This document shows positions 5,774 to 12,179 of a DNA stretch of 12,739 bases, piece after piece. The notes below the pieces were generated by a model, which saw nothing but the letters and a program-made list of their open reading frames with translations, made no database searches and was not told where the DNA came from. The stretch is from Bacilli bacterium (lineage in GTDB: Bacteria > Bacillota_I > Bacilli_A > RF39 > UBA660): NCBI GenBank assembly GCA_017888105.1, contig JAGHGS010000168.1, forward strand, positions 1-12,739. The letters are read 5' to 3'. A program made the translations under genes and the position numbers. The stretch's first letter is position 1. The number at the start of each line of letters is the position of its first letter.

Positions 5774-6958
5774 ATGGATCTATATTTTGGAAGAATCAGA
5801 ACAATTAATATTACTAAAAACTTAGTTTTTATCGGTATTATGCAACCCTATCAATCAGGGTATAAACAACTAATGGTAAAAAAAGATGATAAATTAATAG
5901 GTTTTATTAATGATATTCATGTAAATGACATAATTTATTTTACTGCCGATACGATTTTAAATAATCGAGGTCAGGAACTTTTTTATTTAAAAAATATTGA
6001 AAAAATTATTCCTTGCTTGTTAGATGACAAGCAAAAAAGGATTGCAAATATGAGTATGGATAAACGTCATTTTGTTAATGCTTTGAATGGAAAAGAAGAA
6101 ATTAAAGTTTGGAATATAAAAAATGAAATATTTAGTTTTTTAAGGAATTATTTTACTCATCTTCAATATAAGGAAGTGGTTGGAGAATTGTTAGAAGAAG
6201 TTAGAACAACTTCTCTGATTTCTCCATTTACTGTATCATCGAAGTGTAGAGATCAAAATTACTATTTACGTGTTACTTTAGAAAATGCCTTAAAGCAAAC
6301 TACTGCTTTGACTTTAGATTCTACTTTTGCTTTGCAAAGTGTTTTTTATGATAAATTAGGTAAAAAACAGGAATCTCCACAAACACAAACATTAGAATTT
6401 GTTTCACTAAATTTTGATGATGATCGTATGATTCAATTTTTAATAGATTATTTTGAACAAGTTTTATTTTTAGCTCAAAAGTTTAATTTAGAAATACCCG
6501 CTTATGAAAAAATTACTGTTTTACAGTATTCTGAAGCTTTAAAATATATACCTGATTTTGGTAAACATCATCTTAAACATACGAAGTTAAATGACAATTT
6601 AATTGTTTTAAATGTTCCAGTAGAGTCTCCTTATATTTTAGAGAAAGATGGAAAAAAAGTCGAACTTCAGTGGTATATTCATGGGCATTATGTGGCTCAT
6701 TCATATTTTGATGAGGTGGATTATCAAAAAATTGCTAACGCAATTAAGAATCAAGCAGCTTGTCAAGATTTAATGGATTATAATCAAATGTTATATTTTA
6801 ATTTAGGCCTTCCATTGACTTATAGTGGTGGTCTTGGTATTGAAAGATCATTGATGTATTTGTTAGGCCTACATCATATGATAAGTATTCAAAATCCCAT
6901 TGGAGTTGATTCATTAGAAAAAGAGTATGTAAGAAAATTAAGGAGGAAGAAAAAGTGA
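5774..6958 (+). CDS. Class II aminoacyl-tRNA-synthetase-like protein (AsnRS/AspRS/LysRS type) with altered ATP site
   Basis: This 394-residue protein combines an N-terminal beta-rich segment resembling an OB fold (about 1-80) with a class IIb catalytic core. Motif 3 is clear (SGGLGIER, R358, then SLMYLLG), and an LEF segment after motif 2 aligns with the H-x-x-E-F-T region. By hand alignment to AsnRS, the motif 2 Arg of F-R-x-E is Tyr (F191-Y192-D193-K194). The G-E-I-x-G-G-S motif carrying a Mg/ATP-binding Glu is G304-H-Y-V-A-H-S310. Both changes hit adenylate formation, so ordinary tRNA charging is doubtful. Free-standing synthetase paralogues have been recruited as asparagine synthetase, as the EF-P lysyl-transferring enzyme EpmA, and as regulators such as HisZ; I cannot assign one of these roles. 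ATG 5774 follows AAGGAGG closely, and the TGA overlaps the next GTG (GTGA). Confidence 0.8.
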   Translation: MDLYFGRIRTINITKNLVFIGIMQPYQSGYKQLMVKKDDKLIGFINDIHVNDIIYFTADTILNNRGQELFYLKNIEKIIPCLLDDKQKRIANMSMDKRHFVNALNGKEEIKVWNIKNEIFSFLRNYFTHLQYKEVVGELLEEVRTTSLISPFTVSSKCRDQNYYLRVTLENALKQTTALTLDSTFALQSVFYDKLGKKQESPQTQTLEFVSLNFDDDRMIQFLIDYFEQVLFLAQKFNLEIPAYEKITVLQYSEALKYIPDFGKHHLKHTKLNDNLIVLNVPVESPYILEKDGKKVELQWYIHGHYVAHSYFDEVDYQKIANAIKNQAACQDLMDYNQMLYFNLGLPLTYSGGLGIERSLMYLLGLHHMISIQNPIGVDSLEKEYVRKLRRKKK

Positions 6959-7629
6959 AGAAAATATATTTGTTAAGTGGTCCCTTAAAAGAAAGTGGTT
7001 TTCCTCAAGTTGTTAAAAAAGAATTAAAAAACGATTTGTCTAATAAGAATTATTGTGTATTGGTTTGTACCAAGTCAAACGAATATATTAAAAATGACGA
7101 ATATAAGGATAGAATGAAACGTGATTTAAGTGATGTGGGATTTAATGGGGAAATTATTTTGTTAGATAAGCGTATTGGTCAACAGCAAGCTTTAAAGGTT
7201 TTAACTAAAGCTGATTTCATTTATTTACTTGGAGGAGACCCTGTAAGACAATTAAAATATATTTTAGATAATGGTTTTGACGAGATAATTCGAAATAGTA
7301 ATGTTCTTGTGATAGGAACAAGTGCGGGAGCAATGAATTTATGTTGTCAAGTTTATTGCTCTAAAGATGAGGATTTTTTAGAAAGTATGTTTTATAAAGG
7401 GTTGGGTTTAGTTAATTTAATTATTGATCCTCATTTTGATATCAACGATTTGGAGCAAGTAAAAGAAATAAAATTACAGTCAAAAAATAAGGAAATTATT
7501 GGATTACCGGATGATTCAGCAATTATTATTGAGGATGAAAAGATCTTTTATAGAGGGAATATTTATTTGTATAAAAATGGAGAATTAGTCAATAAAAAAG
7601 AACTGTTTTTAGACAGTTCTAAGGTTTAA
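6955..7629 (+). CDS. Peptidase S51 (peptidase E-like) family hydrolase
   Basis: This 224-residue cytoplasmic serine hydrolase has a flavodoxin-like fold. The nucleophile elbow GTSAGA gives S123, H160 lies in DPHFD, and D138 lies in SKDED. The spacing Ser-Asp-His (123, 138, 160) is the same as my recall of E. coli PepE (120, 135, 157), so a functional triad is likely. An LGGDP segment near residue 95 corresponds to GGNT in PepE. PepE cleaves dipeptides with N-terminal Asp; relatives include cyanophycinase, which cuts an Asp-Arg polymer, and MccF-like immunity hydrolases are a different family. The GTG start overlaps the upstream stop, with AGGAGG at 6941-6946. It is the last gene of the rel cluster; no clear plus-strand terminator follows. 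Substrate preference is not visible. Confidence 0.85.
   Translation: MKKIYLLSGPLKESGFPQVVKKELKNDLSNKNYCVLVCTKSNEYIKNDEYKDRMKRDLSDVGFNGEIILLDKRIGQQQALKVLTKADFIYLLGGDPVRQLKYILDNGFDEIIRNSNVLVIGTSAGAMNLCCQVYCSKDEDFLESMFYKGLGLVNLIIDPHFDINDLEQVKEIKLQSKNKEIIGLPDDSAIIIEDEKIFYRGNIYLYKNGELVNKKELFLDSSKV
7591..7620 (-). terminator. Intrinsic terminator of the minus-strand cotZ-like gene
   Basis: The eight-base-pair stem AGAACTGT/ACAGTTCT (7599-7606/7613-7620) has a 6-base loop. Read on the minus strand it is followed by TTTTTATT, so it terminates the cotZ-like transcript. On the plus strand no U-run follows. The hairpin lies inside the last codons of the peptidase E-like gene. Confidence 0.75.
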
Positions 7630-8069
7630 CAAACACAATCTACAAAAGTATCAGATAAGCATCTAATAGAGCATAGACAGCTGCAATCCATGGTAAAGAA
7701 AGAATTGGTAGCAACATATGGATTTAAACTGGTTGGATCTGGGTTATCTGCAAGTACTCTGAAAGTACAACAATTTCCTTCAATTTTTTCTACTCTAAAG
7801 ACACTTGAACAGGTAGTACTTGTCGTTCCAGCACAAGATACAGTTGTGTCTTTGGTTGTTGGCATACTCCATGGAACGCCATTTCCACAGCAAGTATAAA
7901 GCATTACAGGTCTTGTGTTACATACTAGACAGTTTGGCCCTCCACCTAAAACAGGACGATCGCATGCATCTAAGCAAGTTTCAGGGCATGCATTTTGTTG
8001 AAGAACTAAAATAACGCTTAATATTTCATTGATGCAGTTGCCAGAGCTGTGATTTTCACAATTATTCAT
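7626..8069 (-). CDS. CotY/CotZ-like cysteine-rich spore coat protein
   Basis: This 147-residue protein has 19 cysteines (about 13%). CotY/CotZ-type features are present in order: an acidic, Cys-rich N-terminus; CPETC (28-32); a strand TRPVMLYTC; the hallmark SSVFRVEKIEG-C (about 88-101) with FRVL following; and a Cys-dense end (DCSCLCSIRCL). CotY and CotZ form the disulfide-linked spore crust of Bacillus, assembled on the outside of the spore by the mother cell. I chose ATG 8069 because GAAAGGGTG (8084-8076) lies 6 bases upstream. An in-frame GTG at 8096 has no such site and would lie at or before the predicted transcript start. The gene is alone on the minus strand, converging on the rel operon and divergent from the wall-enzyme gene. 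No partner coat gene is visible. Confidence 0.82.
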   Translation of the reverse strand: MNNCENHSSGNCINEILSVILVLQQNACPETCLDACDRPVLGGGPNCLVCNTRPVMLYTCCGNGVPWSMPTTKDTTVSCAGTTSTTCSSVFRVEKIEGNCCTFRVLADNPDPTSLNPYVATNSFFTMDCSCLCSIRCLSDTFVDCVC

Positions 8070-8099
8070 ATTATTCACCCTTTCATGTATTCTCACTAA

Positions 8100-8127
8100 T
8101 AATTTATGTGAAAGTTTCTAAATCGTG
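8100..8127 (-). promoter_or_regulatory. Candidate mother-cell sigma (sigma-K or sigma-E) promoter of the cotZ-like gene
   Basis: On the minus strand a CATAAATTA (8108-8100) matches the sigma-K -10 consensus CATAnnnTA exactly and the sigma-E -10 CATACAnT at all but one position. An AC (8126-8125) 16 bases upstream fits the sigma-K -35. The start would fall near 8093, giving a leader of about 25 bases with the ribosome binding site inside. The motifs are short, so chance is possible. Confidence 0.5.
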
Positions 8128-8160
8128 TATTTTATAGTTCTTTTTTTTTTAATTTGTTTA

Positions 8161-8169
8161 TGTTATAAT
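8161..8169 (+). promoter_or_regulatory. Extended -10 sigma-A promoter for the cell wall enzyme gene
   Basis: TGTTATAAT (8161-8169) is a perfect extended -10. The -35 region is only a T-run (8141-8150), so the extended -10 probably carries the promoter. The start would be near 8176, followed by an AGAGGGTG ribosome binding site and ATG 8196. Confidence 0.6.
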
Positions 8170-8195
8170 TTAGAGAGTAAAAGAGGGTGAAGTAG

Positions 8196-11100
8196 ATGCC
8201 AGAAAATGAAAATCCTAATTCTTATAATTATAATCCAAATCGCCCTCAAGGCAGTACGAATCCTCAAAATCCAGAGGAACATGCTGATACGAAAAAAGTG
8301 GTTGATACAGCAGCTAAGGGAGCAGCAGAATACTTTGCTCCAGGTGTTGGAGGAATGGCTTATGATGCAGCCAAAAAAGTTCCTGGTGTAGGAGAAACAT
8401 TAGATAAAACAACGGGTGCTGTGGCTTTAGCGGCTGATCAAGTTCCTGGAGTTAAAAAAAATACAAAAGGACTTAATGATTCGGGAATTACGGATGCAGC
8501 CGATGGAGCTATTAGCCTTATCGGAAGTAAAGGAGCTAGTGGTGCTAAAGAAGCAGGGGAAGTGGTTAAAAGTACTGGTAGTGTTCCTAAAAGAAATATA
8601 GCCTCATCGGGTGATGCTCCAACTAGTGAGAGTATGGCTCCAGCAACTTCAATGAGAAAAAATGTTTCTTTTAATTCTATGATGCAACAAGAAAATATCG
8701 ATGAAGGAATAGAAGAGGTTAATACAGGTGAGGAAGATTCTATGAATGAGCCTGATTTATCCAGTGATATTCCTTCTGATGTGATTCAAAATGATAATCC
8801 ATCGGCTGATGATTCTAACCAGGAAGGAAAAGGGGAAGTCAGTGGACAATTTTTAGATTCTTTATGGAAACGATTTAAAATACCTATTATTTTAGGTATT
8901 GGTGGTATTGCCTTGTTTTTTCTTATTTTGATTATTATATTTGGTGGTGCTTCACAAGAAGGTTTAAATACAGGGTATGTAGATACTTTATGTAATTATA
9001 ATGATACTAAAGTTTCGATTACAAATTGTTATCAAAGTAATAGTGATAAAGAATCTTTAGCGGTTTATAATTTGGATGATTATGTTATGCGGATGGCATA
9101 TGCTTATACAAATGGTAAAGAATATTCTGAGGAGACTATTAAAGCTTTGATGATTGTTTTAAAGACGAATGTTCTTAGTCAAGGTAATTATAATAGTAGT
9201 GATAAAAATATAGAAGTACGTATTTGTGATGTGTTTAATGATTATGAACAAGCACCAGATGATAACAGTGATGAATTGTGGATGTTGGATGCACCAGAAA
9301 ATGATTTAAGTAATTTGGAAACGCTTTATACTGATATTAGTAATTATTTGTATATTTCTTCTTCTTATCGATCTACGATTAGTAATTTGTCTAGTCAAAA
9401 TCTTTTAAATTTTAATGAAAGTACTTTGGATGAATTTGAGGATATGGCAAATTCCGGAAATACTTACTCTCAAATATTAAATCGTTTTTATAATACAGAT
9501 AGTAATGATGAGAGTGAAGATACAGTTTTTCGTGATGTTTTATTTTTAGGTGATTCTAGAACTCGTGGAATGCAGAATGCAGGAGTTATTAATAGTAGCA
9601 ATACTATTTATGGTGTTTCCTATGGATATGATTGGCTTGTTGGAAACGGTACTTTTAGTAGTGGTAATACCAATTCTATGACTGGTGGTATTCAAGGTAT
9701 TAATAATTTAATGAGAGATAATGCTGATTATAATATTGTTATTTGGTTGGGGGTTAATGATTTAGGAAATGCGGAAGCATATTATCAAGAGTATCAGGCT
9801 TTGGCAACCGGAGAATGGAGCAATCATAATATTTATGTAGTGTCTGTTGGACCGGTTGATGATAATTTATCACAATATGCTAAAAATGAAACAATTCAAA
9901 ACTTTAATAATACTATGAGTAATTTAATTAATAGTTCGGGATTAGATAATTTGTTTTACATTGATTTGGGTTATACACAAGAGTCGATTCATGAGTATGA
10001 TAGTGTAGGAATTCATTATAGTTCGGAAGATTATGTTGCTATTTATGATATTATTATGAGTCATGTAGATAATTCTCTTAATGCTGAATATCAGTTGTAT
10101 AATTTAACTAGCTATTGTACTTATTATACTTTAACGGAAAATGATGCTTATTGGTGGCCAGTTGGAAGTGAAGAGGCTACCCAAGGAAATATTTATGGAG
10201 GAGATCCTGTTTCTGTTAGTATTACTTCTACGTTTGGAGGAAGATATCATCCGACAACGGGAGAATGGCAAGATGCCCATGGTGCTATTGATATTGGTGG
10301 TGTTGGAACGGGAACTCCTGTTATTGCCACAAAATCCGGAGAAATTAATTTTGTAAATACAGGATGTAGTGTAGGAGATCATAGTTGTGGTGGATCTTAT
10401 GGTAATTATATAAAAATTGATCATGGAGATGGAATTGAATCTTTATATGCCCATTTAAGTGAGGTTTTGGTAAGTAAGGGTGATAGTGTTAATCAGGGAC
10501 AAATTCTTGGTTATACCGGTAATACGGGTCGTTCTACTGGCCCTCACTTGCACTTTGAAATTCGTTTAAATGGTACAAGAGTTGATCCACTGGATTATGT
10601 TGATCCAGAAAATCCAAGACCTATTGCAGGTGGTATTCTTACAGGTGGAGATATTACTATTGTTGGAGATACTGGAGATTATAGTGATTACGATCATAAT
10701 AAAAGTGTAGTGTGTAATTCATTACTTGCTAGTGGTTTTTCTGTGAATGCAGTAGTGGGTATTATGGCAAATATGGAAAGTGAAAGTGCTCATACTTATA
10801 ATCCGGCGGTTGTTGAGTATGGAAGTGGTTATAATTTAGAGACGATTTATGATGCTCCTTCTACGGTTGCTGCTGGGTTTGGACTTATACAGTGGAGTTT
10901 TGGAAGAAGAGTTCAATTAATTGAATATGCTCAAGAACGAAATTGGGAAGCAGCATCTATGCAAGCTCAGTTAAATTATTTGTATTATGAAATTACGAAT
11001 AAATCGAGCTATAGTATTACTAATAAATATCTTACTGGTAATTATAGTGGCTATGATACTGCAGTTGCTTTTTGTAAAAATTTTGAAAGACCTAGTGGTT

Positions 11101-11198
11101 CTAAATCAGATTTGAATGCAAGTGATTCTTGTACGGCACGAGCTGATAATAATGTTTCTGTTATTACTCAGTATGTTACAAATGGTTGTAGTGATTAG
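8196..11198 (+). CDS. Membrane-anchored multidomain cell wall hydrolase: SpoIID-like, SGNH, M23 and phage-tail-lysozyme-type domains
   Basis: This 1000-residue single-pass protein has a long polar N-terminus (1-225, with two VPGV segments at 62-65 and 83-86). W-K-R-F-K precedes a transmembrane helix at 229-251, placing the N-terminus inside and about 750 residues outside. Residues 288-432 resemble SpoIID/LytB (NLDDYV, then KALMIVLKTNVLS, ending SGNTYSQILNRFY), but the position of the SpoIID catalytic Glu reads Tyr304. Residues about 448-620 form an SGNH esterase domain: G-D-S454-R, G519-V-N521-D and H607 in GIHYS. Residues about 670-810 form an M23 (LytM-type) endopeptidase with H695-x3-D699, H753 in YAHL and H784-L-H786. 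The last domain (about 831-995) resembles phage tail lysozyme, with E861/E863 in NMESES and GLIQW near 900. The SGNH and M23 motifs are complete. Expected activities are peptide cross-link and glycan cleavage plus possible deacylation of wall polymers. The downstream gene starts 8 bases later. Confidence 0.85.
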   Translation: MPENENPNSYNYNPNRPQGSTNPQNPEEHADTKKVVDTAAKGAAEYFAPGVGGMAYDAAKKVPGVGETLDKTTGAVALAADQVPGVKKNTKGLNDSGITDAADGAISLIGSKGASGAKEAGEVVKSTGSVPKRNIASSGDAPTSESMAPATSMRKNVSFNSMMQQENIDEGIEEVNTGEEDSMNEPDLSSDIPSDVIQNDNPSADDSNQEGKGEVSGQFLDSLWKRFKIPIILGIGGIALFFLILIIIFGGASQEGLNTGYVDTLCNYNDTKVSITNCYQSNSDKESLAVYNLDDYVMRMAYAYTNGKEYSEETIKALMIVLKTNVLSQGNYNSSDKNIEVRICDVFNDYEQAPDDNSDELWMLDAPENDLSNLETLYTDISNYLYISSSYRSTISNLSSQNLLNFNESTLDEFEDMANSGNTYSQILNRFYNTDSNDESEDTVFRDVLFLGDSRTRGMQNAGVINSSNTIYGVSYGYDWLVGNGTFSSGNTNSMTGGIQGINNLMRDNADYNIVIWLGVNDLGNAEAYYQEYQALATGEWSNHNIYVVSVGPVDDNLSQYAKNETIQNFNNTMSNLINSSGLDNLFYIDLGYTQESIHEYDSVGIHYSSEDYVAIYDIIMSHVDNSLNAEYQLYNLTSYCTYYTLTENDAYWWPVGSEEATQGNIYGGDPVSVSITSTFGGRYHPTTGEWQDAHGAIDIGGVGTGTPVIATKSGEINFVNTGCSVGDHSCGGSYGNYIKIDHGDGIESLYAHLSEVLVSKGDSVNQGQILGYTGNTGRSTGPHLHFEIRLNGTRVDPLDYVDPENPRPIAGGILTGGDITIVGDTGDYSDYDHNKSVVCNSLLASGFSVNAVVGIMANMESESAHTYNPAVVEYGSGYNLETIYDAPSTVAAGFGLIQWSFGRRVQLIEYAQERNWEAASMQAQLNYLYYEITNKSSYSITNKYLTGNYSGYDTAVAFCKNFERPSGSKSDLNASDSCTARADNNVSVITQYVTNGCSD

Positions 11199-11206
11199 GA
11201 GGATTT

Positions 11207-12109
11207 ATGGAAAATAAAGCTCAGAAAAAAGTATTGATTATCGTAGGTGTTATTTTACTATTAATTGTTATTCTTGCTTATATTTTAAGTTCACTTATTA
11301 CGGATTCGGAAGAACCAAATACGCCGTCTGATCCGGATCCTAACGTGCCGAATGAAGTGTTTCGTGATGAAATTCAGCGTTTAGAAGATGATTCAGTGTT
11401 TTTTGAAGTTCAAAAGATAATTAATGATTATTATAATCGTATTTTTGAGGAAGATACTAGTACTTTATTATCAATATTGGATCCTAATTATATTGAAGAA
11501 AATCAGATTCGAGCAAATAATTTATATTCTATTATTGGTAGAGATTATGGAATTACGAATTATGTAGCTAAAGAAATTTATTATAATCCAGATAGTTCGG
11601 TTACTTATTATTTTGTAAGAGGGGATCTTAGTAGTAATTCGATTATGGGGGATGAGTATGAATTTTTCGAAGATGTTTCTTATCTTATTATTGTAGATGA
11701 ATCTAATGGAAATTATGTGTTAAGGCCAATTCAGACTACAAATTTATCAGAATATGCTCAAAATTATGATATGGTAGAGCGACAACTTAGTAGTGGTGTT
11801 ACTTTTTCGGCAGAAGAAATTACTTTAGAAAATAAGCTTTCTATTTATTTAGCAATTTTTATTAATTTTCTTATTGATAATCCTGAAGAAGCATATCTTT
11901 TATTAGATGATCATACCAAAAATAGTTATCGGGGATATGAAGATTTTTTAAACCAAACAACTTCTTTATATCAAAATTTTTCTTCTAAAATATTTAGTTA
12001 TTCTAGTAGAGAAGAAGATGATGTTACTATTTATGATGTTGTTGATGATAAACAAAATCAGTTTGTAATCTATGAATATGGTATTATGAATTTTCAAATT
12101 TCTTATTAA
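11207..12109 (+). CDS. Single-pass membrane protein, possibly two NTF2-like extracellular domains
   Basis: I do not recognise a named family in this 300-residue protein. Residues about 9-30 form one strongly hydrophobic helix (LIIVGVILLLIVILAYIL) after a short Lys-rich N-terminus, giving an N-in, C-out anchor. A Pro/Asp-rich linker (about 35-50) follows. Two stretches then look alike in outline: about 58-140 (helices with FFEVQKIINDYYNRIF, then strands) and about 205-298 (IYLAIFINFLIDNPEEAY, then strands), each ending in a beta-rich part. This would fit tandem NTF2/VirB8/TcpC-type domains, but I infer it only from pattern. AGGAGG (11197-11202) overlaps the stop of the upstream wall hydrolase, so the two are co-expressed and probably act together outside the membrane. 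Confidence 0.75.
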   Translation: MENKAQKKVLIIVGVILLLIVILAYILSSLITDSEEPNTPSDPDPNVPNEVFRDEIQRLEDDSVFFEVQKIINDYYNRIFEEDTSTLLSILDPNYIEENQIRANNLYSIIGRDYGITNYVAKEIYYNPDSSVTYYFVRGDLSSNSIMGDEYEFFEDVSYLIIVDESNGNYVLRPIQTTNLSEYAQNYDMVERQLSSGVTFSAEEITLENKLSIYLAIFINFLIDNPEEAYLLLDDHTKNSYRGYEDFLNQTTSLYQNFSSKIFSYSSREEDDVTIYDVVDDKQNQFVIYEYGIMNFQISY

Positions 12110-12140
12110 AATAGTTTAAGTTTAACTTGACTATTTTTTT
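12109..12140 (+). terminator. Intrinsic terminator after the membrane protein
   Basis: AAATAGT (12109-12115) pairs with ACTATTT (12130-12136), with further imperfect pairing inside (AAG/CTT), followed by a T-run to 12140. It closes the two-gene wall operon. Confidence 0.7.
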
Positions 12141-12154
12141 AATTTTGGTATACT
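12127..12154 (+). promoter_or_regulatory. Sigma-A promoter of the methyltransferase gene
   Basis: TTGACT (12127-12132) and TATACT (12149-12154) are separated by 16 bases, with an extended TG at 12146-12147. The -35 lies inside the 3' arm of the preceding terminator. The start is expected near 12161. Confidence 0.65.
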
Positions 12155-12179
12155 TAATATACAAAAAGGGTGCATGTTC

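Noticed and set aside
7690..8014. Plus-strand ORFs opposite the cotZ-like gene
   Set aside because: They have no ribosome binding site or recognisable motif and mirror a clearly patterned Cys-rich protein on the other strand.
8067..8096. GTG at 8096 as start of the cotZ-like gene
   Set aside because: It has no ribosome binding site and lies at or before the predicted transcript start; ATG 8069 has GAAAGGGTG six bases upstream.
10680..11198. Prophage remnant suggested by the tail-lysozyme-type domain
   Set aside because: The domain is fused in frame to a membrane-anchored wall enzyme, and no capsid, tail, integrase or attachment sequences are seen nearby.
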